Position numbers and translations under genes: made by a program | The notes under the pieces: model-generated | Told to the model about the DNA's origin: nothing | Seen by the model: only the letters and a program-made list of their open reading frames with translations | Database searches by the model: none | Part shown: positions 11,507-19,850 of the stretch, one piece after another | Position numbering within the stretch: position 1 is the first letter of the stretch | Layout of the letters: the number at the start of each line of letters is the position of its first letter | Assembly (NCBI GenBank): GCA_037367405.1 | Contig: JAZKJV010010753.1 | Location: forward strand, 434,001-498,000 | Direction: 5' to 3' | DNA from: Ottelia alismoides | Taxonomy: Eukaryota; Streptophyta; Magnoliopsida; Alismatales; Hydrocharitaceae | Length of the DNA stretch: 64,000 bases

Positions 11507-11527
11507 TGATGAATCACAGATTCATCA
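11507..11527 (-). repeat. Palindromic U3 tip, element D 3' LTR
   Basis: Nine-base arms TGATGAATC and GATTCATCA around a 3-base spacer. The second copy is at 24732-24752. Equivalent tips are at 6596-6616, 28508-28528, 34574-34593, 38672-38692 and 55106-55125. Confidence 0.9.
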
Positions 11528-11543
11528 ACCCCCTATACTTAAA
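11528..11543 (-). other. Polypurine tract, element D
   Basis: On the minus strand TTTAAGTATAGGGGGT abuts the 3' LTR. It shares the TTTAAGTATAGGGG core with element B. Confidence 0.88.
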
Positions 11544-11545
11544 CC

Positions 11546-11563
11546 TTGCTCGTCCCCGAGCAA
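11546..11563 (-). repeat. GGGA tetraloop hairpin before PPT (element D)
   Basis: TTGCTCG-GGGA-CGAGCAA on the coding strand: a perfect 7-bp stem with a GNRA-type loop, two bases upstream of the PPT. Same position and loop as in element B. Confidence 0.82.
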
Positions 11564-12830
11564 CTAAATGAAATGCAAGAGTGAAATGAGATTGGGTTCC
11601 ATACCAAGGTCATGAACAAAAGTTAAAAATAGAGCTTGACTTGACCTTTGGATTAATCATGTGTCGGAACCTTATTGGGATCTGAGTTTAAGACTTAACA
11701 GACTTCAAGTTCCACAAGTCTTCTATTCAAGGCTCCTCAACTCACCTAATCAGAACAAGTCTACATACACAAACTCTAATGACCATGAATCTTTTCATGC
11801 AGTGTAAGTGATAAATGACTCCCCACCTCAGAAGTAACAAAGAAACAACCTCCCCCAACCTGGTAACTCTAATGCCTCGGTCTAGCAACTCTTTCCTCGA
11901 GAAGCGGGGTATTCCCTTCTAAGTTCAAGTTCAACCGGCTCAAGAAGAGGAGGAAGAAGTATAGACTTTTGGAAGCTCAGCCAGTGTAGCTAAGTCTCCC
12001 GCTGCAAGTAACATGGTCACCATAAGCTTTTGCTTTTCTTGACTACGTATACTCCGGTGGGGTTATTAAATTTTCAATCCGACCCACCACTTTTTTGGAG
12101 TTCTTTTTGGCATTTTTTTTCTTTTTTTTCAACATGCCTTTGTACAACATATATACATGGTGCAGCATAGATACAAGAAATTTCCTCTTGAGCCAGTAGA
12201 CTATCCCTCTTTTGAAGCTTTATTGCAACCCACTGCTTCTGTCTTTAGACTTCATCACCACTAGTCCAAGTTGAGACGCACTTCCTTCACTAGAAGAAGA
12301 AGAGAGGTTCCGCCTAGAAGTACTACCCTCATATGCTACCCCAGGCTAAAGGAAACTGCCTCCTCATCACCTCATCTGTAGAGAGCCATGTGTAAAGTGC
12401 TGGTGCACATCAAGCCATTGTCTCTAGGAGTCATGTGTGTGTTGTTAAGTGCTCTACTCAAGCTTGTCAAGATGACATATGAACATAGACTTGCAGACTT
12501 AAAGAATTACGTCACCTGACCTGAAAAATCTTAACTCCAGTTCCTATAAGGTTCCTCTGAAATTAAGTGGATTAAGGTCAAATCATTTCCATCCTCAATA
12601 TCTACTCACGACTTGGTCCAGAACCCACTAGCTTTTCACTTGGCATAAGTAAAGTATGCAGATGAGATGAGATGTCGTGCTATGAAGATGCAAGACTCTT
12701 TTTATTATTTTTTTTTATGCAGAGATGATATGCAAGAGTAAATAAGAAGCCTATTTATTATTATTGTTATTATATATATATATATATATTTTATATATAT
12801 ATATATTTTATTATTTTTTTTCGAATTTTA
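11564..12830 (-). other. Element D 3' conserved non-coding region
   Basis: About 1.27 kb with no supported frame. It is nevertheless alignable by eye with 34620-35700 (element P) and 55200-56290 (element G). Shared blocks include CGGAACCTTATT, CAGAACAAGTCTACATA, AACTCTAATGACCATGAATC, the CTTTCCTCGAG block and CTACCCCA.GC.AAAGGA. The inner end has an AT microsatellite (12771-12808). No function is recognised. Confidence 0.6.
12771..12808. repeat. (TA)n microsatellite
   Basis: A run of TA dinucleotides interrupted by TTT, inside the 3' non-coding region of element D. Confidence 0.8.
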
Positions 12831-12945
12831 CCCACCCGTAATTGTAAAATATATACAAAAATACGCGAAAGTACGAGCTATGGGTAAAGTATATATGTAA
12901 TATATACACACCCCCCTATATTACATATATACACGCCCCCCTATA

Positions 12946-13009
12946 CTTAGCGTGTGCTATGTCCTCAGAGCACGAAGAGCGAGGAAAAAGACATAGCTCG
13001 TGCTAAGCG
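12946..13009 (-). repeat. Long imperfect hairpin D1
   Basis: CTTAGC....GCTATGTC pairs with GACATAGC....GCTAAG across a loop of about 28 bases. On the coding strand it is followed by TATAGGGGGG. It is equivalent to B2, P1 and G1. Confidence 0.75.
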
Positions 13010-13047
13010 TGGGAGAGCCAAAAAGTATAGAAGTCGTCTCGCCCCCC

Positions 13048-13078
13048 CTATACTTAGGCTCTGGCAGCCTAAGTGTAG
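13048..13078 (-). repeat. PPT-like hairpin D2
   Basis: Stem CTATACTTAGGCT / AGCCTAAGTGTAG with a 5-nt loop and one A-to-G change in one arm. A run of seven G follows on the coding strand. Confidence 0.85.
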
Positions 13079-13154
13079 AAGAAGATCAGAAAGGGGGCGG
13101 ACGAGGAAAAGATGGGAAATGGATGAGTATATACACGGCGGGCATCGGTCCCCC

Positions 13155-13185
13155 CTATACTTAGGCTTAGGTCAGCCTAAGTATC
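13155..13185 (-). repeat. PPT-like hairpin D3
   Basis: Stem CTATACTTAGGCT / AGCCTAAGTATCG with the loop TAGGT. A G run follows the 3' arm on the coding strand. It starts 107 bp from the start of D2. Confidence 0.85.
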
Positions 13186-13258
13186 GGAAGGAAATGAGTG
13201 TGAGGACCAATATGACCTGGAGGATGTACAGTGAATCGACTCGGGTGACCCCTCCCCC

Positions 13259-13290
13259 CTATACTTAGGATCTGGTCATCCTAAGTATAG
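13259..13290 (-). repeat. PPT-like hairpin D4
   Basis: A perfect 13-bp stem CTATACTTAGGAT / ATCCTAAGTATAG with a 6-nt loop, followed by six G on the coding strand. It is the first hairpin after the integrase stop and starts 104 bp from D3. Confidence 0.9.
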
Positions 13291-13427
13291 TACAAGATAA
13301 TGGCTCGATGATGTGGGGATGGAATGGGTTACTAGAATCGTGGGGGTAAAGGATAGGATGTACAGGAGAATGATATATACAGATAAGTCGGTCTGAATCT
13401 TTCGAAGATGCTGCTGATGGCTGGAGT

Positions 13428-13850
13428 TCAGTGCTGCAAGGTTTCATACGCGTCTTGAGGTGTATCTGCTGTATCTGTCTCGCGCATGAATACAATCTCC
13501 TCTACATGGACTAACTGTTCATTGGTTTCAACGACGTGCTTCAACAGTTGCCCATTTACTAGGAATGTCGGTGCGTCATCTGCGAGATCTGAGATCTCGA
13601 CACATCCACTATCATGCACCGTTCGGACAACGAATGGTCCCGTCCACTTAGACTTTAATTTGCCTTGGAAAATCTTCAGCCTGGCATTGAACAACCATAC
13701 CTTCTGTCCAGGAACAAAGGTCTTTCGTCTGATATATCTATCGTGCCAACGCTTCACCTTGTCCTTGTACACCACACTGTTGTCGTATGCTCGGTTTCTG
13801 ACTTCCACAAGCTCATTCAGATCCATGTCTCTGTTTCTGGCCCAGGTGTG
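13428..13850 (-). CDS. Element D integrase C-terminal part (frameshifted)
   Basis: The frame 13428-13826 encodes the end of the polyprotein: a basic stretch ('[16 protein letters not shown]'), then '[25 protein letters not shown]', then 'GPFVV'. This is the usual C-terminal domain of gypsy integrases that binds DNA and target chromatin. It ends with a short acidic tail and a stop at 13428. Homology with the preceding frame overlaps near 13830-13850, so a small indel there shifts the frame. I take the polyprotein to end at 13428 because the hairpin array starts about 140 bp downstream. Confidence 0.85.
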   Translation of the reverse strand, partial: HTWARNRDMDLNELVEVRNRAYDNSVVYKDKVKRWHDRYIRRKTFVPGQKVWLFNARLKIFQGKLKSKWTGPFVVRTVHDSGCVEISDLADDAPTFLVNGQLLKHVVETNEQLVHVEEIVFMRETDTADTPQDAYETLQH

Positions 13851-14262
13851 TGTTCCAGTTGACCTTCTTTATTGCCCATTCTGATTTGTGCACTAACTCT
13901 GCGGGCAAATGGCACGGCTTTCCGAATACCATTCGGAATGGGGAGGTTCCTAACGGTGTCTTGTAAGCTGTCCTATATGCCCAGAGGACTTGATCTAAGA
14001 TCTGAGACCAGTCCTTTCTGTCCGGGCGGACAAGCTTTTGCAATATGGTTTTCACCTCCCTATTCGACACCTCAGCCATACCATTGGTTTGTGGGTGGTA
14101 AGGACTCGCGACACGGTGTTCGATGCCGTAGTCCTTCAGGAGTTTCTTCACCTCCTGATTCACAAAATGGCTACCCCCATCTGATATCATCATTTTGGGG
14201 ATCCCGAACCTAGAGATTATGTTCTCTCTGATGAACTTACAGACAGTCCTGCTGTCTGCTGC
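13813..14262 (-). CDS. Element D integrase catalytic core, second half
   Basis: Continues in the same frame after the TGA at 14263-14265. It holds the second catalytic Asp (14179-14181, in '[10 protein letters not shown]') and the catalytic Glu (14071-14073, in '[10 protein letters not shown]'), spaced D-x35-E as in retroviral-type integrases. With the first Asp at 14356-14358, the D,D-35-E triad is complete at sequence level. The frame ends at 13813 through the frameshift near 13830-13850. Confidence 0.88.
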   Translation of the reverse strand, partial: AADSRTVCKFIRENIISRFGIPKMMISDGGSHFVNQEVKKLLKDYGIEHRVASPYHPQTNGMAEVSNREVKTILQKLVRPDRKDWSQILDQVLWAYRTAYKTPLGTSPFRMVFGKPCHLPAELVHKSEWAIKKVNWNTHLGQKQRHGSE

Positions 14263-15777
14263 TCAGGTAGGGATAGCTTCCACCCATCTGGACAAATAAT
14301 CTACCGCCAGGAGGATATATTCAAACCCGTGGCTGACAGGGAACGGGCCCATGAAATCGATGCCCCAGGCGTCAAAGACATCACAAATGATGACCGGCTG
14401 CATTGGCATCTCATCCTTGGAACCAACTGTTCCTCCCATTCTCTGGCAAACTGGGCACGACTTCGCGAAGGCGGTGGCATCGCGAAACAGAGTCGGCCAG
14501 TAGAAGCCACACTGAAGTACCTTCCATGCGGTCCTCTTCCCGGAGTGGTGTCCTCCTGCCTCTAAGCTATGGCATAAAGAAAGGACACTCTGGTATTCCT
14601 CCTGAGGAATACAACGTCTCCAGACACAATCAGGTCCTTCAAAGAAAAGGATCGGATCCTCCCAATGGTAGTGTCTAGCGTCCGACTTTAATCGGTCGAT
14701 TTGGCTCTTGGGCCAATCCTCGGGAACTTTCTTGGAGACAAGATAGTTCACGATATTGGCGTACCATGGGAATGAGTCGATAACAAAAATCGACTCGTCA
14801 GGGAAGGAGTCTCGAATCGGGGAAACCTCGGAAGTATTAAGATCTTCGAGACGAGAAAGATGATCGGCTACTACGTTCTTCTTTCCAGGTTTATCACGGA
14901 TGTCCAAATCAAACTCTTGGATAAGCAAAATCCAACGAAGAAGACGCGCCTTCGCGTCCTTCTTCTCCATCAGGTATCGTAGCGCCGTATGGTCTGTGAA
15001 CACGGTTACCTTGGATCCGATTAAGTGGGATCTGAATTTGTCCAAGGCAAACACTACCGCAAGCATTTCCTTTTCGGTAAATGTATAGTTACGCTGAGCA
15101 GAATCAAGCACTTTGCTTGCGTAGTGAATTGCAAACGGGACGCCATCTCTTCTTTGTCCCAATACAGCCCCAACAGCATAATCTGAGGCGTCCGTCATGA
15201 TCTCGAAAGGTAGAGACCAATCTGGGGCTTGTAAGATGGGTGCGTCCATGATCATTCCTTGTAGAAGCTTAAAGGCCTCAAGACATTTGTAATCTACAAT
15301 AAACTCCGTGTCTTTGCCTAAAAGCTCAGTTAGCGGTCGGGCAATCTTAGAGAAATCCTTGATAAATCTTCTATAAAATCCGACATGCCCAAGGAACGAC
15401 CGCAACTGTTTTACGTTGGTTGGTGGCTGGAGTCGTCTGATCACGTCCACCTTGGCAGGGTCAACCTCCATTCCTCTCTTGGAGATGACATGCCCCAACA
15501 CTATGCCCTCCGTCACCATGAAGTGACTTTTCTCCCAGGAGAGCACCAGATTGACCTCACAACATCTTTTGAGGACTCGGTCCAGATTCCTAAGGCAGGA
15601 ATCAAAAGAGTCACCGTGGACCGAGAAGTCATCCATGAAGACTTCCAGGAATTCGCCGACCATTTCAGCGAATACAGCAATCATGCACCTTTGAAAAGTA
15701 CCCGGAGCATTGCATAGCCCAAAGGGCATGCGCCTGAAAGCATAGGTACCAAAGGGGCATGTAAACATGGTCTTTTC
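14263..15777 (-). CDS. Element D RT C-terminal part, RNaseH and integrase N-terminal part
   Basis: This frame follows the TAG at 15778-15780 without a shift and runs to the TGA at 14263-14265. In order it has RT palm motifs ('[14 protein letters not shown]', catalytic 'EVFMDDF' at about 15629-15645), the RT connection, RNaseH ('[12 protein letters not shown]', '[14 protein letters not shown]', '[10 protein letters not shown]'), the integrase HHCC zinc-binding domain ('GGHHSG...CPVCQRMGG', about 14420-14570), and the start of the catalytic core with its first Asp (14356-14358, 'WGIDFMGPF'). Together these would make double-stranded cDNA and insert it. All key residues I can see are intact, so the stops look recent. 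Confidence 0.93.
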   Translation of the reverse strand, partial: EKTMFTCPFGTYAFRRMPFGLCNAPGTFQRCMIAVFAEMVGEFLEVFMDDFSVHGDSFDSCLRNLDRVLKRCCEVNLVLSWEKSHFMVTEGIVLGHVISKRGMEVDPAKVDVIRRLQPPTNVKQLRSFLGHVGFYRRFIKDFSKIARPLTELLGKDTEFIVDYKCLEAFKLLQGMIMDAPILQAPDWSLPFEIMTDASDYAVGAVLGQRRDGVPFAIHYASKVLDSAQRNYTFTEKEMLAVVFALDKFRSHLIGSKVTVFTDHTALRYLMEKKDAKARLLRWILLIQEFDLDIRDKPGKKNVVADHLSRLEDLNTSEVSPIRDSFPDESIFVIDSFPWYANIVNYLVSKKVPEDWPKSQIDRLKSDARHYHWEDPILFFEGPDCVWRRCIPQEEYQSVLSLCHSLEAGGHHSGKRTAWKVLQCGFYWPTLFRDATAFAKSCPVCQRMGGTVGSKDEMPMQPVIICDVFDAWGIDFMGPFPVSHGFEYILLAVDYLSRWVEAIPT

Positions 15778-18700
15778 CTAGTCCTCCGGAGCTATGGCTA
15801 CTTGATTGTAGCCCGAAAACCCATCAAGGAAGCAGAAGAATTCTTTTCCCGCTAATCTTTCTAAGATCTGATCAATGAATGGTAGAGGGAAATGATCCTT
15901 CTTCGTCGCGGCATTCAAGCGTCTGTAATCCACACAGACGCGCCACGACGTGGGTATTCTCGTCACGATCTCCTCTCCGTCCTCGTTGGTGATCGTCTGA
16001 ATTCCCGACTTTTTCGGGACAACATGGATTGGGGCCACCCACTTAGAGTCGGAGATTGGGTAAATGAAACCCGCGTCGCACCATTTTTCTATCTCTTTTT
16101 TCACCACTTCTCGTAAATTTGGATTCAACCGGCGTTGGAATTCACGAGAGGGTTTAGCTTCGTTCTCTAAGTAAATATGGTGCGAACACAGAGCGGGATT
16201 TATCCCATGGAGATCGGAAATGCTCCAGCCTATTGCCTTGCGGTTTTTCTCCAGGATCTCTAGCAAGCGAGATTCCTGCTCCTCGGTCAATTGCGAACTG
16301 ATAATGACCGGAAATTTCTTGTCTTGGCCCGCAAGGAAGGCATATTTCAGTGTTGTGGGAAGAGGTTTGAGCTCAGGAAGAGTGTGATCATCTAAGAAGT
16401 CTGGCTCAATCTGATCTGGTTCGGTGTTGGAAGTGGCTGGATCATGTTCTGTAATAGCTGCCACCAAGTGCGGCTCTGGAGTCGGATCGTCAAAATTTTC
16501 CATACAATCGGCAAACGCCTCGTCCGACTCGTCATCCTCATCTTCCGATTGTCCTAAGGATGTAAGGACTGACAGGCCCCACTGGGCCTCTACGTCATCG
16601 AAGATGTAGGGCGATGCAGGTTCAGAGCTGTACTCGTTCCTCAGGATCTCGCAGACTGACTCATGCACTGGATCATCTTCAAAGGAGATGGACACATTGA
16701 TGCTGGCTGGGTTCTGTCTCCATGGCCCAACTACGTCTACATGTTCACAGTCTGTCTCGGTAGAGGAGTACTCGGTTCTAGATTCGGAGTCCGGTCTCTG
16801 CCATCTTGTCTGCTTCATCTCCAGTTCCTCATCTCCGCCGGGAGTTTGGAACTGAATCTTCCCAGTCTTATAATCAAATAAGGCCCCCGCAGTTCTGAGG
16901 AAGGGCCTACCTAAAATGATCTGGGAATCTCTCCAATTACGAGGGGTTTCCATATCCAGGACAGTAAAGTCCACCATGTATTCTTGCCCCTCGACTCTGA
17001 TGACAATGTTCCTTAACTCTCCTTGGGACCTCTTAGTGGATTTGTCAGCAAACTGCAGAATAGCTCTAGATTTCCTAAGAGGTCCGAGATTAAGCCGCTC
17101 ATAGAGGGCTGTGGGCATTAAGTTGATCGAGGAACCATTGTCCAGGAGAGTGCGTGCAAACGCAATGTCATCAACATGACTTACTACATAGTGTGCACCC
17201 ATGTCTCTTCGTTTCCGAGGAAACGAGTTCTTTATTGCACAAGTCGTGGCTACTGATAGAACGTGTTTCTCAACACGGCTTTTGGTCTTCCTGCTAACCC
17301 TAGTAGGTGTGCATCTCACCTTAAGGTATTTTTGGAATGCAGGGGTCATTTCCACGAACTTGTCAAAAGGGATTGTGACCTTGATGTGTTTATTGCAGAA
17401 TTCAGCCATCTCAGGGTCATCTTTTTGGATTTTTTTGATTTTCTTCTTTCCACCCTTTAGAGCTTGGGGGAAAGGGATTATTAACTCAGGTTCTGGAACT
17501 GAACTATTTTCATTAGCTGCTAGAACTGAGTTCTGAACAAGACTCTGACTAGGACTTCTACAAAGACTCTGACTCGGACTCTGACAAACAGGAAAATGCT
17601 TGGGTGAAACCGGTGGTGCTTCTTCCGCTTCTTCTGGATGGTCCTCCTCAGATGGAGGTGCGGGCTCATCGGTATCGTCTGACTCTAAGTGGATGCGGGA
17701 ATGCTGCTTCGAGGACTCAGATGTCCTCTTCTTCTGCTGGGGATGGTGGTGGGGATGCTCCTCCTCTTCTTCCTTCGAATTCTCCTCAGGTAGATGCATG
17801 GAGGTTCCTTCCTTTTGTGCCTGTGCCCGATCAGGTATGGTCACGGTCCTTCCGCTCCTGAGGGACATATGATTAACATTATCGTACGAAAGGATCTCAT
17901 GTTCAGATAGATAATTATCTGAATAATATACCTGATCTCGAGGTCGGTTCTGGCCCTGGTGTATGCTGTTCGGATTGGCCTGAACCTGTGCGGGAATTGG
18001 GGTCCTTGGCGCCATTTGTTGGTCCTGGGCACGAGAAACCCGATTGATGTCGGTTCTCATATCCAAGTAGTCATTCTGTATCTGTTGGACCCTATCAGAC
18101 AGGGTCTGGATCGCCAAGGTGAGTGACTCCAATTCGGTGGGCTGGGCTTGCTGCGGTGTTGATGCCGTCCTATATTGGCCCTGCTGGCCATGCCGATACT
18201 GCTGCTGGTGGGACGGTGCTGGCCCATGCTGGTAGGTGCGCTGCTGCGGCTGGTACCCATGATCTGGCCTGGACTGGTATCGCGGGACTGTGACGGGCCT
18301 GGTCTCTTGGTAGGCTGGGGTGGGGCGGTGTGCCTGATCCTTCCCCATCTCGATTTGCCGGACTAGCGGGTCCCGGCTATACCAAAGCCCATTAATCTCG
18401 TATACAGGCGGGGGCTCCTCATATTCCGTTTCCACTGGTGGGGGTGCATGATGGTTCGGCTGGGTATAAGTCTGATCCCAGCTACTCTGAGACCCCGGTG
18501 CCTGTTCCTGTACAAGATGGACTCGGTGTACAGGTACATGTGGTGCAGAAGGGGTGGGTAGCTTAATCTTAGCTACCTTTTCAGAGAGTTCCTCCACTTT
18601 CTTGGGAAGGCTTGAAAGAGACTCCATCTCCGCGACTCTCTTGTGGATCTGCTCGACCATGGTAAGCTTGTCGGCGATCATCCCCATGCTGGGGATGAGG

Positions 18701-19131
18701 TCCTCAGTCAGATCTGCAACAGTCCTTCTAGTTGTCTCATTGGATAAGATTGAGGGAGACAACTGATAGGCCCTTGTGGCCTGTGACCTGCCGGTTTCTG
18801 CCATCTGCTCTAGGATCTTCCATACAGCATGCTCGTTCTTGTTCAGATAGATTCCTCCACAGGCGGCACTGACCAACCCCTGCATCTCTGGGGTTAAACC
18901 ACAGATCAAGGTCTGGACTAAAATCGCCTTTGAAATGCCGTGGCATGGGCATTTTTGTACTAAGTCATTGAACCTGTCCCAAGCCTCATGGAACGGTTCG
19001 CTGGCTCCTTGAGCAAAGCTGGCGATCTTTGTTCTCATCTGATTAGTTCTACTGAGAGGGTAGAACTTCTTCAAGAAAAGGTCCTTGAACTGCATCCAAG
19101 TAGTACATACCACCACAAGTTTTTCAGCCAA
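15778..19131 (-). CDS. Element D Gag C-terminal part, protease and RT N-terminal part
   Basis: A 1117-codon frame ended by a TAG at 15778-15780. The domains are: Gag capsid-like second half ('FKDLFLKKFYPLSR', 'HEAWDRFNDLVQKCPCHGISK', 'GLTPEMQGLVSAACGG', about 19100-18780); a long Gln/Pro/His-rich linker; a Lys-rich segment; a retropepsin with active site 'LLDNGSSINLMP' (catalytic Asp codon 17140-17142) and second block 'IILGRPFL' (near 16900); an acidic linker; and RT fingers ('SKWVAPIHVVPKKSG', 'WRVCVDYRRLNAATKKDHF'). I see no CCHC zinc knuckle, which is common for Athila Gag. The N-terminal Gag half lies in another frame (19071-19793). Confidence 0.93.
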   Translation of the reverse strand: MAEKLVVVCTTWMQFKDLFLKKFYPLSRTNQMRTKIASFAQGASEPFHEAWDRFNDLVQKCPCHGISKAILVQTLICGLTPEMQGLVSAACGGIYLNKNEHAVWKILEQMAETGRSQATRAYQLSPSILSNETTRRTVADLTEDLIPSMGMIADKLTMVEQIHKRVAEMESLSSLPKKVEELSEKVAKIKLPTPSAPHVPVHRVHLVQEQAPGSQSSWDQTYTQPNHHAPPPVETEYEEPPPVYEINGLWYSRDPLVRQIEMGKDQAHRPTPAYQETRPVTVPRYQSRPDHGYQPQQRTYQHGPAPSHQQQYRHGQQGQYRTASTPQQAQPTELESLTLAIQTLSDRVQQIQNDYLDMRTDINRVSRAQDQQMAPRTPIPAQVQANPNSIHQGQNRPRDQVYYSDNYLSEHEILSYDNVNHMSLRSGRTVTIPDRAQAQKEGTSMHLPEENSKEEEEEHPHHHPQQKKRTSESSKQHSRIHLESDDTDEPAPPSEEDHPEEAEEAPPVSPKHFPVCQSPSQSLCRSPSQSLVQNSVLAANENSSVPEPELIIPFPQALKGGKKKIKKIQKDDPEMAEFCNKHIKVTIPFDKFVEMTPAFQKYLKVRCTPTRVSRKTKSRVEKHVLSVATTCAIKNSFPRKRRDMGAHYVVSHVDDIAFARTLLDNGSSINLMPTALYERLNLGPLRKSRAILQFADKSTKRSQGELRNIVIRVEGQEYMVDFTVLDMETPRNWRDSQIILGRPFLRTAGALFDYKTGKIQFQTPGGDEELEMKQTRWQRPDSESRTEYSSTETDCEHVDVVGPWRQNPASINVSISFEDDPVHESVCEILRNEYSSEPASPYIFDDVEAQWGLSVLTSLGQSEDEDDESDEAFADCMENFDDPTPEPHLVAAITEHDPATSNTEPDQIEPDFLDDHTLPELKPLPTTLKYAFLAGQDKKFPVIISSQLTEEQESRLLEILEKNRKAIGWSISDLHGINPALCSHHIYLENEAKPSREFQRRLNPNLREVVKKEIEKWCDAGFIYPISDSKWVAPIHVVPKKSGIQTITNEDGEEIVTRIPTSWRVCVDYRRLNAATKKDHFPLPFIDQILERLAGKEFFCFLDGFSGYNQVAIAPED

Positions 19132-19793
19132 TGAGCAGCCTTATCACCTAAGGCAAAAGGGGTGGCCTTCAGCCGAATATAATCTTGGCCAATATTGGGA
19201 TGGCTAAGATTGTTGCACACCAACTCGAAGTCACGGAGGAAAGTGTATGGTTCTTCATTAAGATTTCCGTTGAACTTCGGTAGCAGACTAAGGAAGTGGG
19301 GCTTCAGCTCAAATGCCTGGGCGGGAACTGCAGGTGCCAACCAGTTCTGAATCTCGTTCTCCGCCGAGTTATAGGTATCAACCATTGGTCGGTCGATTCC
19401 TTCTGCTGCTATGATCTGTCCCATCCGCGCCGTGAGATCTGCATTCCTCTGTTCGGCATCAGCGAGGCGGGCAAGAATTTGTTTAATTTGTTCCTCATCT
19501 GGTGGAGCTTTTGGCGGCATCTCGTCCTCTAGTTCTGGGATTTGGAAAATAAGATCGGTGTTAGAGGGCAAATCAAGGAAGGGATTACCGAGGCAATGAT
19601 CTTCCTCGGTAATCTCGGAGGAGATAAAAGGGTTGGTTTGAGAGTAACCACCCTGAGCATGTGGGAACCAGGACTCAAGAGGGTCATGAGTCCTGGGTGG
19701 TCCAAGGTGCGCTCGGACCGAGGAAGACGAGTTACTTGGGGGACTCATAGAGAGATAAGTGAATAGTGCGTCGAGATCTCCCCAATCACTCAT
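19071..19793 (-). CDS. Element D Gag N-terminal part (frameshifted)
   Basis: I choose the ATG at 19793 ('MSDWGDLDALF'); the frame is open upstream to an ATG at 19850 with no homology support. After a Ser/Pro-rich N-terminus and a coiled-coil-like stretch ('EEQIKQILARLADAEQRNA'), it shows the Gag block 'FELKPHFLSLLPKFNGNLNEE' to 'ALGDKAAHWLK'. The capsid-like domain continues in the next frame, so an indel lies at about 19095-19125, near an A5 run. Gag would form the cytoplasmic particle. Confidence 0.85.
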   Translation of the reverse strand: MSDWGDLDALFTYLSMSPPSNSSSSVRAHLGPPRTHDPLESWFPHAQGGYSQTNPFISSEITEEDHCLGNPFLDLPSNTDLIFQIPELEDEMPPKAPPDEEQIKQILARLADAEQRNADLTARMGQIIAAEGIDRPMVDTYNSAENEIQNWLAPAVPAQAFELKPHFLSLLPKFNGNLNEEPYTFLRDFELVCNNLSHPNIGQDYIRLKATPFALGDKAAHWLKNLWWYVLLGCSSRTFS

Positions 19794-19850
19794 CTTGATG
19801 AGGGAAGAAGATAGGATTTTACTCCTACCTGAAGCAAGCAACAAGAACAA

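Larger units (their letters stand above)
7937..11527 (-). mobile_element. Element D 3' LTR
   Basis: 3591 bp, colinear with 21163-24752 and differing at roughly one or two sites per hundred by eye, plus small length changes in T runs. The minus-strand start (11527) is a perfect palindrome, TGATGAATC-TGT-GATTCATCA, and the end reads CGTCA. The left terminal hexamer is TGACGA here and TGACGT in the other LTR. The central 9,000-10,950 part is GC-rich and holds about ten CACGTG boxes and several AACGG-containing inverted repeats. The outer parts are AT-rich. Long open frames on both strands of the GC-rich part are not genes. Confidence 0.95.

Noticed and set aside
12900..13290. A CRISPR array
   Set aside because: The repeated units are palindromic and regularly spaced, but this is plant retrotransposon DNA, the units vary and covary, and there is no cas gene. 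The array is part of the element's 3' region.
11541..13427. A third (env-like) gene of an Athila element
   Set aside because: No frame of useful length, signal peptide or membrane helix in this interval or in the matching ones of P and G.
15385..19766. Plus-strand frames within element D
   Set aside because: They are shadows of the minus-strand polyprotein, which has strong domain support.
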